From Chloroflexota bacterium (GTDB lineage: Bacteria; Chloroflexota; Anaerolineae; Anaerolineales; Villigracilaceae): a stretch of 57,000 bases of DNA. The position numbers and the translations under genes are program-made. Below the pieces are notes generated by a model, which saw only the letters and a list, made by a program, of their open reading frames with translations, had not been told where the DNA came from and made no database searches. Shown here in pieces: positions 22,231-30,446 of this stretch (positions are counted from its first letter, which is position 1; the number at the start of each line of letters is the position of its first letter). The DNA lies in contig QMIW01000015.1 of assembly GCA_024434165.1 (NCBI GenBank), positions 1 through 57,000 of the forward strand, given 5' to 3'.

Positions 22231-22559
22231 TCCTGCTCCTGTTTCATTTCGATCACCTGCGGAGGCTGTTCGGGTTTGCGGATATTCCGCAGGGTAACAA
22301 CGGCGATGATCGCCGCCGCAAGGACGCCCACGATTTCAATGGCGCTTCCGATCCAGATCTGGTCGGGGTCAATGAGTCCTATCGCTGCGCCGGCGCAGAA
22401 GGCAATCGGCAGGGGCGCCGCCATCACAAGACCCAGAATACGCACGGCGCTGCCCTCCGCAATGTATCCCTTGCCGACGAACCAGGAAGGCAGTTTTGCT
22501 GAAATTACGGCATAGATTCCCATGACGAATAAGAGAATTTCAACAATCAATAGACACAT
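22227..22559 (-). CDS. Small membrane protein, unknown function
   Basis: The 110-aa product has three hydrophobic segments (about residues 3-20, 40-62 and 70-90) and a polar C-terminal tail (KPEQPPQVIEMKQEQE). A GVGKGYIAEGSAVRILG-like sequence (VGKGYIAEGSAVRILGL) between the first two is typical of small Chloroflexota and Actinobacteria membrane proteins of unknown role. AAAGGAG precedes its ATG. It overlaps the Asp23 gene by 4 nt and heads the operon that continues into nusB, tatA and tatC. Confidence 0.7.
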   Translation of the reverse strand: MCLLIVEILLFVMGIYAVISAKLPSWFVGKGYIAEGSAVRILGLVMAAPLPIAFCAGAAIGLIDPDQIWIGSAIEIVGVLAAAIIAVVTLRNIRKPEQPPQVIEMKQEQE

Positions 22560-22644
22560 GTTCGGCTCCTTTTGGGCTGGTGGAGTATGTCATTGCCATG
22601 CCATTCCTGGACCGGCGCAGGGCGGCGGGGCAGCGAGGCTACTC

Positions 22645-23403
22645 CTACATCATTGCCATACCGCCGTCCACACCAATGACCTGACCAGTGATGTACGCGG
22701 CTCCATCCGAGGCGAGGAACGCGGCTGTGAAGGCGACCTCTTCTGGTTTGCCCAGCCGTGCCAATGGGACCATCTTGAGCGCCGCTTCGAGCGTTTCGGC
22801 GTTCATGGCTTTCAGGATGTCGGTATCCACAAATCCCGGCGCAATGGCATTGACGGTGATGTTGCGGGCGGCGACTTCGCGCGCCAGCGCCTTGGTGAAG
22901 GCGATCTGTCCGCCCTTCGAGGCGGAGTAGTTCGTCTGCCCAGGGTTGCCCATCTGCCCGGCGACGGACGCCATATTGATGATGCGCCCCGTGCGCTTGC
23001 GCATCATGTGCTTGACGGCGGCTTTCGAGCAATTGAAGGTGCTTTTAAGGTTGGCGTTGATGACCGCGTCCCAGTCCGATTCGGGCATCATCATGATCAA
23101 CTGGTCGCGGGTGATGCCCGCGTTGTTGACGAGGATGCTCAAATCGCCGAACGTATCTATCGTAAATTTGACGAGCGCTTCCGCCTGTTTGAAATCGGAG
23201 ACATCCGCTTGAAAAGCGGCGGCTTTTCCGCCCGCCTCTTGAATCTTCTTCACGACTTCCTCGGCGGCTTCGGGCGATTTGTTGTAATTGACCGCCACCG
23301 CCGCGCCGCGTGAAGCGAATTCCAGCGCAATCGCGCGGCCTATTCCGCGCGAGCCGCCGGTGACGAGAGCGACCTTGTTTTCCAACGATAAATTGAACGC
23401 CAT
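22645..23403 (-). CDS. fabG: 3-oxoacyl-[acyl-carrier-protein] reductase
   Basis: This is an NADPH-dependent short-chain dehydrogenase of type II fatty-acid synthesis. The 252-aa product has the cofactor motif VTGGSRGIG (residues 13-21), the structural NNAG (about 91) and the active-site YSASKGG (about 158-164) with Tyr and Lys. It ends with the family's C-terminal TGQVIGVDGGM. The ATG at 23403 follows AGGAG at the right spacing; a longer frame upstream to 23442 has no ribosome binding site. No other fab gene lies nearby, so another SDR reductase role is possible, although the sequence is FabG-like throughout. Confidence 0.9.
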   Translation of the reverse strand: MAFNLSLENKVALVTGGSRGIGRAIALEFASRGAAVAVNYNKSPEAAEEVVKKIQEAGGKAAAFQADVSDFKQAEALVKFTIDTFGDLSILVNNAGITRDQLIMMMPESDWDAVINANLKSTFNCSKAAVKHMMRKRTGRIINMASVAGQMGNPGQTNYSASKGGQIAFTKALAREVAARNITVNAIAPGFVDTDILKAMNAETLEAALKMVPLARLGKPEEVAFTAAFLASDGAAYITGQVIGVDGGMAMM

Positions 23404-23454
23404 ATAGTTCTCCTGTAAGGGATTATACACCGCGTAGAACAAGTCTACAGTGTT

Positions 23455-24123
23455 CTACGCATATTTGCGCAAACCGAACGCCAGCCCCAAGCCGCCGCCC
23501 AGGGCGATGACCGCCGCCCAGAGGAAGGCGTCCTGCCAGAAGCGGATGGGGAACAGGCGGATAAGCGTATCGGAATAGCGGAAGAGCCACGAGTCGCCTT
23601 CAAAGAACAGGCTGTGGAACCCGGCGAAGAACGACCAGAAAATATCGGGGTTGAGCAGGATGCCCGCGCCCGCAATCAAGCCCAGCGCCGCCGCCAGACC
23701 CACCATCCACCAGCCGCCGCGCCGCAGACCGTTGAGATAGTCCGGGATAAAGTTGAACTTCCAGGAGAGGATTGAGAGAATGAGGAGGATCGTGATGGAC
23801 ACATACCAGACCTTCAACGCGCCCTGCACAACGCTCTTCACGTCCTGCATGTGCTTGAGTTCGCGCTCGTTATACAGCGGGCTGCCATCCTCGAATTTCA
23901 AATCGCCGAGGTAGGAAATATCCGCGTTGTTGGTGAGGTAGGTCACAGCGTAGGGCGCCCATTTCAGACGGTCTTCTTTGGTGAAGCCGTATTCGTCCGC
24001 CGGGAAGTAAGGCATGTTGTACTCGACCGTATAGAACAGCGGTGTGAGCAGGATGCGCAGGGCGAGACCAATCAAGGCAAGCGGAGTGAGGAGGGAGGTT
24101 AAAAAGGTAAGGATGGTTTTCAT
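23455..24123 (-). CDS. DUF1461 (TIGR01906) integral membrane protein
   Basis: The 222-aa product has about four membrane segments and the family's telling block near residues 166-195: FFAGFHSLFFEGDSWLF followed by LIRLFPIRFWQD. Between the first two membrane segments is a soluble loop with a YLTNNADISYLGDL stretch. The family is widespread in Gram-positive bacteria and Chloroflexota, and its role is unknown. The gene is followed by fabG on the same strand 51 bp later. Whether they are cotranscribed is unclear. Confidence 0.8.
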   Translation of the reverse strand: MKTILTFLTSLLTPLALIGLALRILLTPLFYTVEYNMPYFPADEYGFTKEDRLKWAPYAVTYLTNNADISYLGDLKFEDGSPLYNERELKHMQDVKSVVQGALKVWYVSITILLILSILSWKFNFIPDYLNGLRRGGWWMVGLAAALGLIAGAGILLNPDIFWSFFAGFHSLFFEGDSWLFRYSDTLIRLFPIRFWQDAFLWAAVIALGGGLGLAFGLRKYA

Positions 24124-24169
24124 GCGAATCTCGTGCTACGGGAGCAAGCTCCCTGAGTCCATGCCGTAA

Positions 24170-25723
24170 TTACTCCAAAAACTCCAAACCGCCCTCGAGG
24201 ACGAAACTGACTACCATGTCGTTGACAATCCACTCGATTGGAGCGAGGTCATCGGTGAAGACGGTGGTGGTCGTATAGCCAGGCTCGAGGTTGGCGTAGG
24301 TGGTTGCCATCGTGGTGACGAGCAGCGGGTCGAGAGCGGGGTCCTGTGCGAGGCGCACCAGGTTGGCAGAGAAATTCTCCGGCGTGGTCGGCTGTTTGGT
24401 GGCGAAGATCATCGTGTTGAGCGAGCCGGGAATATCCATGATGTGAACGGACGGGAAAAGCTGCGCCATGGTCGTGGCGAGTCCGTCAATCAGGCGGCGG
24501 TCGCCTGGGACGGAGCCGACGTTCAGGGTCAGCACGCCGCTGTCCGTCAGGTGCGAGGCGCAGATCTCGAAGAATTCGAGCGTGGTCATGTGCGGGGGGA
24601 TGTACGGCGGGCGGTAGGCGTCAATGGCGATGATGTCATAGCGTGCGGAACTGCGGTCGAGGTTGAGCCTGCCGTCGCCGATGATGACGTTCAGATTGGG
24701 TAAATTCATGTCGAAATATTTGCGCCCCACCTCGACGATCCTGCCATCCAATTCGTAGCCGTCAATTTGCAAATCTTCGCCGTACACCGCCGTCGCCTGG
24801 CGCGCCGCCGTCCCTGCCGCAAGCCCGATGATCGCCATGCGTTGAATCGAATCGGGCGAACGGTTTGCATAAAAATACGGTCCCACCATGAACTGCTCCC
24901 ACGGACCGTTGTAATGCAGTGTATCGGGATGATAAATGGAGTGAACGCCCTGCCCGTCGTTCAGGCGCAGGAGCGTGTACCCGTTCAATTCCTGCACTTG
25001 AATGTAGTTGTATTCCGACTCGGTTTCGTACACCTGTCCGGTATTGCTCTTGAGCGCCGAACTCGAAGAAGCAGCGGCAATGGCTGCCAGCACAACCGGC
25101 ATCCAGATCAGTTTGAACATCTCGCGGGTATTGGCGAAGCGTGCGAGTCCCGCCAGCGCAACGATCAGCAGAATCATCCCGAATAAAAAGAAGGTCAGGC
25201 GTGTGCCGATGGTGGGGATGAAGACCAGCGTGGGCAGGAACGTCCCGATGAACGAGCCCAGCGTGGATACGGCGTAAATCTGCCCGGAGATTTGTCCCGC
25301 TTTCGCCGCATCGTCCACCGAGAGGCGGATGGCGAAGGGCGAGATCGTGCCGAGCAGGGTGATGGGCACGATGAAGAGAATCAGCACGACGATGAACGAA
25401 CCCGCCATGATGCCGACGCTCAGCGCTTCAAACGCTTCCGCCGCGGACCGGAGGACTGGTACCGCGACATAAGGCACCAGTCCCACTGTGAACGCCGCCC
25501 ACGCAAGGATGCGGTACATGGCAAGCGGGGTCGGGTCTTTATCCGCCCATTTGCCGCCGAGGAAGTAGCCCAGCGTGAGATAGATGAGAATCAAGCCGAT
25601 GATGCTCGCCCAAACCAGGTTGCTTGTGCCGAACACATTGCCGATCAAACGCCCGGCGGTCAGTTCCGCCGCGAGCGTGGTCATGCCGGAGATGAAGACC
25701 GTGAAGAGGAGGTAGCGTTTCAT
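24170..25723 (-). CDS. Fused membrane and spermidine-synthase-like protein
   Basis: The 517-aa product joins an N-terminal membrane domain of about six or seven segments (residues 1-215) to a C-terminal aminopropyltransferase-like Rossmann domain. The latter begins with IGLAAGTAARQATAVYG (about 285) and continues with DGYELDGRIVEVG and VIIGDGRLNLDR..YDIIAIDAYRPPYIPPHMTTLEFF (about 340-375). The family is known as 'fused MFS/spermidine synthase', but true polyamine activity has rarely been shown. The polyamine-type ABC operon at 48553 is far away, so a common pathway is speculative. It stands alone, upstream of the DUF1461 gene by 46 bp. Confidence 0.83.
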   Translation of the reverse strand: MKRYLLFTVFISGMTTLAAELTAGRLIGNVFGTSNLVWASIIGLILIYLTLGYFLGGKWADKDPTPLAMYRILAWAAFTVGLVPYVAVPVLRSAAEAFEALSVGIMAGSFIVVLILFIVPITLLGTISPFAIRLSVDDAAKAGQISGQIYAVSTLGSFIGTFLPTLVFIPTIGTRLTFFLFGMILLIVALAGLARFANTREMFKLIWMPVVLAAIAAASSSSALKSNTGQVYETESEYNYIQVQELNGYTLLRLNDGQGVHSIYHPDTLHYNGPWEQFMVGPYFYANRSPDSIQRMAIIGLAAGTAARQATAVYGEDLQIDGYELDGRIVEVGRKYFDMNLPNLNVIIGDGRLNLDRSSARYDIIAIDAYRPPYIPPHMTTLEFFEICASHLTDSGVLTLNVGSVPGDRRLIDGLATTMAQLFPSVHIMDIPGSLNTMIFATKQPTTPENFSANLVRLAQDPALDPLLVTTMATTYANLEPGYTTTTVFTDDLAPIEWIVNDMVVSFVLEGGLEFLE

Positions 25724-25746
25724 GAGCGGGAATTATACCCGCCGCG

Positions 25747-25887
25747 CTAAAACATCGCCGCCAGCTCATACAACGCATACAGCCCGCCGAGGATCGTTCC
25801 GATGACCCCAATGACTTCCAGCCACTGGATGAGCGTATCCACCCAGCCCGGCGTGACCGGGCGGTCTTTTTTGCGTTTGGGAGGCAT
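25747..25887 (-). CDS. 46-aa single-span membrane protein
   Basis: The short product starts with a basic segment (MPPKRKKDRPVTPGW) and has one membrane helix (LEVIGVIGTILGGLYALYEL). A frame with a longer start overlaps the DUF4190 gene, but the ATG at 25887 lies 8 nt after that gene's stop and is more likely. The ribosome binding site is weak (GGGA). It probably depends on coupling to the DUF4190 gene. Function unknown. Confidence 0.5.
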   Translation of the reverse strand: MPPKRKKDRPVTPGWVDTLIQWLEVIGVIGTILGGLYALYELAAMF

Positions 25888-25895
25888 TTCCCGGG

Positions 25896-26210
25896 CTATT
25901 GATTCACGGTCGAGACGCCGATGGCGCCGATGACAAAGATGAAATACGCCGCCAGACAGCATAGACCGATCACCGTCATTGCGACCTGGATCCAGCCCAT
26001 GACGATGCCTGCCGTTGCCAGCCCGTCGCCGCTCGCGGTTGGCGGGATTGCGCGGGTTTCCTTGCGCGCCATGTAGCCGGTGATGAGCGCCACGATGGTC
26101 CCCAGGAGGGGCATGGCGGTGAAACCGAGGATGCCGCCGATCAGGCTGATGATGGCAAGTGTGCTGGTGGGCAGCATGTTCGGGTTGGCGTAGGGATTCT
26201 CTTGGTTCAT
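25896..26210 (-). CDS. DUF4190 domain membrane protein
   Basis: The 104-aa product has a proline/asparagine-rich start (NQENPYANPNMLPTS) and the two-helix DUF4190 core: LAIISLIGGILGFTAMPLLG, a short loop with GYMARKETRA, then GDGLATAGIVMGWIQVAM. Members are small membrane proteins of unknown function, common in actinobacteria and Chloroflexota. GGAAACCC lies upstream of the ATG. It is followed closely by the 46-aa membrane protein. Confidence 0.85.
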   Translation of the reverse strand: MNQENPYANPNMLPTSTLAIISLIGGILGFTAMPLLGTIVALITGYMARKETRAIPPTASGDGLATAGIVMGWIQVAMTVIGLCCLAAYFIFVIGAIGVSTVNQ

Positions 26211-26282
26211 TGGGTTTCCTTTCGTTGGGTGTTATGTTTCATGTACGGATTAAAGGGAGGGAAAGTTTCGGGTTGCATCCGG

Positions 26283-28097
26283 TCACGGCGATGAGGAAAG
26301 CGAACGGATGTCGTAGCCGTACTTTTCAAGGTAAGCCAATATCTTTTGCCGGATCTGGTCTTCCGGCGGAAGGGATGCGCCCTCGCATTTGGCGGTATGC
26401 CCGCTGACGGTGCCGGTCTTCCATGTGTTTTCCTGTACGTTCAACACATACCACTTCTGGCAGACGATCACCTGCACGGATTTGATCTGATAGAAAGGCG
26501 GCTTGATCTTTTTGGGCGAACCGGCGGTGATGCTGACGATCTCCCGCGCGGCGGGCGGCTCGCCTTTCAACAGGGATGTGCCCGTCATCCATTCCGGCTG
26601 CGGTACGCCGAGGTAGTCCAGCAGTGTGGGGGGGAGGTCTATGATCTGGACGTTGTTTTTCCGGCTTCCGGCGTGCTCGCCGTTTGGAAAACGGATGATG
26701 AGGGGGATGCGTTGATTGACCACATAGCGGTAGCCGTGGTCGGTGTAGATCACGAGGATGGTGTTCTCCAGTTCGCCCGATTCCGCCAGGTAGGTATAGA
26801 CGTCCTTCACGTGCCGGTCGAAACTGCGAATCGCTTCCTTGTATTGTTCCGCGTCCCATTCCTCACCCTCGTTTGTGGATTCTTCGGGCGAGCCCCTGGT
26901 CTCGGACGAGAAATGCGGACCGTGGGTATTCATGAAATGGGAAAAGATAAAAATCGGGCGGTCGGAGTCTTCCAGCAGGCGGATGATTTCCTCCACGCGC
27001 TCGGAGTCGGTCATGCGCGCGTGCGGGTCGTTGACCTGCTCGAAGGGGTTTTCCATTTCTTCGACGAAAAAGATGTGCAGGAGCCGCGCGCCTGCCCGCT
27101 CGGCAACCAGTTCGATGAAGTAGGCGGAGGGGGAATTGCCCAGCAGCGGACGAAGGACCTCCAGCCAGGGGCTTGCAAAAGAGGCGTTGTTGACAATGTC
27201 GAACCCGTTGAGCAGGTTTAGTTTGCGGGCGTCCACATAGTAGGCGGCGCCTATTTCGACGGTTTTGTAACCCATCTCTTTGAGGATGCCGGGCAGGTGC
27301 TCAAAAGAGTCCTCTTTGCTGAGGATATCCGGGTAGCGATACACGCCGACTTCGGCAGGCTCCTTCCCGGTCAATGCCGAGGCGGTGGAAGCGGTGGTGC
27401 TGGAGGCGTTGGGAAAAGCGTTTTCCGCGACGAGCGAGGACCACACCAGTTCGGCAAGGAAGGGCGTGGTGTCCTCTGAAAAGCCATAGGCGGAGAGATA
27501 ACTTGCGCTCAAGCCGTCGCCGCCCAGCACGATGATGTTGGGTCGTTTGGCGGCGAGGTTGGGCGATTGTGGATCGAAGCCCGTCCGGTAGGGCTGGCGG
27601 GAAACGGCAGCAGTGACGATTCCGACCGTCGAAACGGCAAGCAGGCTCAGGGTCAGGAACGAGGCGCGCTTCCAGAGTTTTTGCCGCTGTACGCGGCGGA
27701 ATATCCAAACGAAGAGGAATATGAATACGGCAGTGTAGACGATCCGCCATGCGCCGCTGGCGGTGACGATTCCCAGTTTGAACAGGGTGTAGGTGAAGTT
27801 GTCGAGCATCACCAGCGCGGTGACAGCGAGCATTAACGCGGAAGGAAGGCAGGCGAGGGCTTTCCACTTTCGGGCGGGCAGGGCAAGCAAAAGCAGGAGG
27901 ACCGTCAGCGCAGCCGCGAGGATGCCGCCGGTGATGAACAGCACCCTGCCCTTCTCCAATGGCGGGAGCAGGGAGAGGGAGGAGGATTGCGTGACGAAGA
28001 ACAGCCATTCCATGAAGGCGTGGAAGTAGGCGGCGAGAACGGCGAGATTGAAGGGGGTCGCAAGGACGTTGGGTTGTTTTGGGGCGCGCATATTCAT
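26283..28097 (-). CDS. Membrane-bound sulfatase / phosphotransferase family protein
   Basis: The 604-aa product has four or five N-terminal membrane helices (up to about residue 165) and a large extracytoplasmic alkaline-phosphatase-superfamily domain. The metal motif is NIIVLGGDGLSASYLSAYGF (about 189-208). The nucleophile region is ASSTTASTASALTGKEPAEV (about 230-249), where a Thr or Ser rather than the sulfatase Cys occupies the site. FIFSHFMNTHGPHF (about 396) and IYTDHGYRYV (about 456) supply later metal ligands. This layout matches LtaS- or EptA-like enzymes, which transfer phosphoglycerol or phosphoethanolamine, but substrate is not deducible. The gene stands alone. Confidence 0.78.
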   Translation of the reverse strand: MNMRAPKQPNVLATPFNLAVLAAYFHAFMEWLFFVTQSSSLSLLPPLEKGRVLFITGGILAAALTVLLLLLALPARKWKALACLPSALMLAVTALVMLDNFTYTLFKLGIVTASGAWRIVYTAVFIFLFVWIFRRVQRQKLWKRASFLTLSLLAVSTVGIVTAAVSRQPYRTGFDPQSPNLAAKRPNIIVLGGDGLSASYLSAYGFSEDTTPFLAELVWSSLVAENAFPNASSTTASTASALTGKEPAEVGVYRYPDILSKEDSFEHLPGILKEMGYKTVEIGAAYYVDARKLNLLNGFDIVNNASFASPWLEVLRPLLGNSPSAYFIELVAERAGARLLHIFFVEEMENPFEQVNDPHARMTDSERVEEIIRLLEDSDRPIFIFSHFMNTHGPHFSSETRGSPEESTNEGEEWDAEQYKEAIRSFDRHVKDVYTYLAESGELENTILVIYTDHGYRYVVNQRIPLIIRFPNGEHAGSRKNNVQIIDLPPTLLDYLGVPQPEWMTGTSLLKGEPPAAREIVSITAGSPKKIKPPFYQIKSVQVIVCQKWYVLNVQENTWKTGTVSGHTAKCEGASLPPEDQIRQKILAYLEKYGYDIRSLSSSP

Positions 28098-28135
28098 AAA
28101 GTCGGCATATTTTACACCTTGCAGTACAATTGGCG

Positions 28136-28290
28136 AAAACCGGGTCTTCCGTAATTAATGGGAAAGAGCCTAAACACGAAGGACACCAGGTACACAAAGG
28201 ACGAAGGGCGGCTATTTTTACGGGCGTTTTTCCTTCGTGTACTTTGTGTTTGAAAAAGGTTTTCTCGTTAAAAACGGTAGAGCCCGAAAA
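28136..28290 (+). repeat. 150-bp dispersed repeat, copy A
   Basis: This copy matches the reverse complement of 30447-30600 over most of its length. Shared blocks include CCGTAATTAA, GGGAAAGAGCCTAA, GGACACCAGGTACACAAA, CGTTTTTCCTTCG and GTGTACTTTGTGTTTGAAAA. The element has internal partial palindromes (CACAAAGGAC...GTACTTTGTG). Such 'CACAAAGGACACGAAGG' elements are common in environmental bacterial genomes. Function unknown. Confidence 0.75.
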
Positions 28291-28305
28291 CTTTAGGAGT
28301 TGTCC

Positions 28306-28911
28306 ATGTATCTGCCCAAACGATATCGTGAAGAAGACCATGCCAGGATCGTCGCCTTTCTCAAAGCGAACAGTTTTCCCGCGCTTGTTTCCCATGACGG
28401 GGAAAAACTGGTCGCCACGCATTTGCCGGTGGAGGTCGTCGAAAACGCGGACGGTTCGCTGACGATTTTGGGACACATGTCCCGCGCCAACCCGCAGTGG
28501 AAGACGTTTGGGGAACAGGAAGTTCTGCTCATCTTTCAGGGCGCGCACACCTACATCTCGCCGCGCTGGTACAACCACGTCAACGTGCCGACCTGGAATT
28601 ACATGAATGTGCATGTCTATGGCGTGCCGCGCATGGTGGAAGGGGAGGAATTGTATGACCTGCTCAGCCGGCTGGTGAAGAAACACGAGGTGAATACCGG
28701 TTACAGCATGGAGGGTTTGCCCGCCGATTTTGTGGAGAAGGAAATCAAAGGTGTGGCGGGTTTCGTGCTTGATGTGACGCGCCTCGACGCCGGATATAAA
28801 CTCAGCCAGAACCGCGACGACGAATCGTACGCGAACATCATCCGCGAGTTGGAAAAACGCGGCGGCGACGCTTCGCTCGAAATCGCGAAAGAGATGAGGG
28901 GTAGACGATAG
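28306..28911 (+). CDS. PaiB-like FMN-binding negative transcriptional regulator
   Basis: The 201-aa product has the PaiB/FMN-binding split-barrel pattern: MYLPKRYREEDHARIVAFL at the start, SLTILGHMSRANPQWK (about residue 46-61), GAHTYISPRWY (about 75) and VPTWNYMNVHVYG (about 91). In Bacillus, PaiB with PaiA affects protease and sporulation genes; the biochemical role is uncertain. The ATG at 28306 follows AGGAG by 6 nt. It begins shortly after the repeat copy A, so the repeat contributes to its leader. It stands alone; no paiA-like acetyltransferase is adjacent. Confidence 0.88.
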   Translation: MYLPKRYREEDHARIVAFLKANSFPALVSHDGEKLVATHLPVEVVENADGSLTILGHMSRANPQWKTFGEQEVLLIFQGAHTYISPRWYNHVNVPTWNYMNVHVYGVPRMVEGEELYDLLSRLVKKHEVNTGYSMEGLPADFVEKEIKGVAGFVLDVTRLDAGYKLSQNRDDESYANIIRELEKRGGDASLEIAKEMRGRR

Positions 28912-28967
28912 GCGGTGATGGGTGTGGAGCAAACGGTCTATGGTCTACGGTCTATCGTCCATTTTCC

Positions 28968-28996
28968 TTGACGAAACCCCTGTGAGCGAATAAAAT
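28968..28996 (+). promoter_or_regulatory. Promoter of the repeat-protein gene 29052
   Basis: TTGACG (28968-28973), a 17-bp spacer and TAAAAT (28991-28996). Transcription would begin near 29003, just upstream of the hairpin at 29016. Confidence 0.6.
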
Positions 28997-29015
28997 CCAA
29001 GCCGTTGTCAACTTT

Positions 29016-29040
29016 GCGCCTCCGTGTGGAGGCGCGTTTT
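29016..29040 (+). terminator. Terminator-like hairpin in the 5' leader of gene 29052
   Basis: A perfect 8-bp stem, GCGCCTCC (29016-29023) with GGAGGCGC (29028-29035), has a GTGT loop and is followed by GTTTTC. It sits between the predicted start of transcription and the ATG at 29052. It could be an attenuator or a leader structure that hides the start region; no Shine-Dalgarno is visible after it. Confidence 0.5.
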
Positions 29041-29051
29041 CTGCCGAAATC

Positions 29052-29573
29052 ATGACCGACGAACATCAGCCCGCCGACCCCGAAAGCCCGCAAGTGACCA
29101 ACCTCGCCCAGGTGGACGTGGAAACGGTCCACGCCGAATTGGTGCGCATGCACCAAAGTTCGGCAGGGGCGGTTCACTCGGAAGATGTGGAGTTGAACCT
29201 GAGCGCAGCGGGAAGCGTCAGCGCAAAGAACGTCAGCGCGCGCGAGTCGCTGGTGGGGGCGGCTCAGGCGGAGGCGATGACCATCCAGCAGGGATTGGTG
29301 GGAGCGGCTCAGGCGGAGACTCTCTCGCTCAACGGCGCGGCAGGTGCGGTCGCGGCGGGAAGCGTCGAGTTCGGCAAAGCCTATGCTGGGCTGGTGGCGG
29401 CGCGTGAAGTCCGCGGGGAGCGCATCGAGTCGCTCATTCTGCTTTCCCCGAAAGTGGAAGGGAACGTCAGTACCGTGATGGACACCCGTTCGGCGTTGAT
29501 CGCCGGATTGGTGGGCGGCTTGTTCACAGGCATCATGCTTCTGCTTGGGCGCATGTTGTTCGGCAGAAAGTGA
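29052..29573 (+). CDS. Bactofilin-like repeat protein with C-terminal membrane anchor
   Basis: The 173-aa product has imperfect repeats of about 16-18 residues that read like a short beta-helix: SSAGAVHSEDVELNLSAAGS, VSAKNVSARESLVGAA, AEAMTIQQGLVGAAQAETL, NGAAGAVAAGSVEFG. A C-terminal membrane helix (LIAGLVGGLFTGIMLLLGRM) with a basic end follows. It likely forms an oligomeric or filament-like structure at the membrane. I do not recognise a named family. It has its own promoter and a hairpin in its leader. The L25 gene follows on the same strand 156 bp later. Confidence 0.65.
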   Translation: MTDEHQPADPESPQVTNLAQVDVETVHAELVRMHQSSAGAVHSEDVELNLSAAGSVSAKNVSARESLVGAAQAEAMTIQQGLVGAAQAETLSLNGAAGAVAAGSVEFGKAYAGLVAAREVRGERIESLILLSPKVEGNVSTVMDTRSALIAGLVGGLFTGIMLLLGRMLFGRK

Positions 29574-29674
29574 ATGTTGGATGCGCCCGCCCGGCTTCGC
29601 GCAGACCGGCGAAAGTTGGCGGACGAAACAGAATGTTCAGCGGAACACTTCCGCTTTACAGAAATTCATTTTTC

Positions 29675-29714
29675 GGGCGAAGGTAACTCCGCAGAGGCGG
29701 GGTGAGAGGCGCCC
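29675..29714 (+). promoter_or_regulatory. Structured leader before the L25 gene
   Basis: Nested pairings are visible. ACTCCGC (29686-29692) pairs with GCGGGGT (29697-29703, one G-T) around AGAG, and an outer GGGCG (29675-29679) pairs with CGCCC (29710-29714). The structure touches the AAGGAG ribosome binding site (29715-29720). It does not match a riboswitch class I know; it could be a translational control element for L25. The rest of 29574-29729 shows nothing I can name. Confidence 0.4.
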
Positions 29715-29729
29715 AAGGAGTTGAGTACG

Positions 29730-30386
29730 ATGGATAAAGTAGTTTTGAAAGCGACCAGACGCAGCGTCACCGGCAAGCAGGTGAAAGCCATGCGCCGCGA
29801 AGGTAAACTTCCGGCGGTGATCTATGGACGCCACGTTGAGCCGATTGCGATTGCGCTCGAAGCGCACAACGCGGGCTTGATGTTGAGCAAGTTGACCTCC
29901 TCCAGCCTGGTCACGATCGAAGTGGACGGCACAGAGTATCCCGCTCTCGTGCGCGAACGCCAGCGCGATTTCATCAAGGGCGACCTGACCCATGTGGATT
30001 TCCTGGCGGTGGACCTGAACGAGAAGATTCGCACCAACGTGCGCCTTGACTTCGTCGGCGTTTCGCCTGCGGTCAAGGATTACAACGGCGTGCTCGTCCA
30101 GAACCTGGAACGGCTGGAAGTGGAATGTCTGCCCACCGACCTGCCCGAGCGCATCGCCGTGGATATTTCGATTTTGAAGCAGATCGGCGATTCGATCCGC
30201 GTGCGCGATATTGTCGTCTCCGACAAGGTGCGTATCTTGCAGGATGAAGATGAAACGGTTGCCGTTGTGACCCTCACCAAGGAAGAGACGGTGGCGCCGG
30301 CGGCGGAAGTTCCGGGCGAGGAAGCGGCTGCCCCCGAACTCAGCGTGGAACGCGGCAAGAAGGAAGAGGAAGGCGAAGAGAAGTAA
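29730..30386 (+). CDS. rplY: 50S ribosomal protein L25 (CTC form)
   Basis: L25 binds 5S rRNA in the large subunit. The 218-aa product is the long CTC type: an N-terminal 5S-binding domain (LKATRRSVTGKQVKAMRREGKLPAVIYGRH), then FIKGDLTHVDFLAVDLNEKIRTNV (about residues 88-111), and an extended C-terminal beta domain ending in a charged Glu/Lys tail. The ATG at 29730 is chosen because AAGGAG lies 9 nt upstream; a TTG at 29721 abuts that site and is too close. A strong terminator follows at 30407. The CTC form is often linked to stress. Confidence 0.93.
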   Translation: MDKVVLKATRRSVTGKQVKAMRREGKLPAVIYGRHVEPIAIALEAHNAGLMLSKLTSSSLVTIEVDGTEYPALVRERQRDFIKGDLTHVDFLAVDLNEKIRTNVRLDFVGVSPAVKDYNGVLVQNLERLEVECLPTDLPERIAVDISILKQIGDSIRVRDIVVSDKVRILQDEDETVAVVTLTKEETVAPAAEVPGEEAAAPELSVERGKKEEEGEEK

Positions 30387-30406
30387 GCCTTTCCTGGAAG
30401 TACAAG

Positions 30407-30437
30407 AAATCCGTCATCGGCTGGATGACGGATTTTT
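30407..30437 (+). terminator. Rho-independent terminator after L25
   Basis: AAATCCGTCATC (30407-30418) pairs with GATGACGGATTT (30424-30435) in a 12-bp stem with a GGCTG loop, running into TTG and a T-rich stretch. It closes the L25 unit. Confidence 0.85.
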
Positions 30438-30446
30438 GTTTCTATC

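Noticed and set aside
27301-28932. 543-codon open frame on the minus strand
   Set aside because: It runs over the sulfatase gene in another frame, across the repeat and antisense to paiB.
29574-29729. Glycine or other known riboswitch before L25
   Set aside because: GAAGG and AACTC-like strings are present, but the conserved order and tandem aptamer of the glycine class are not.
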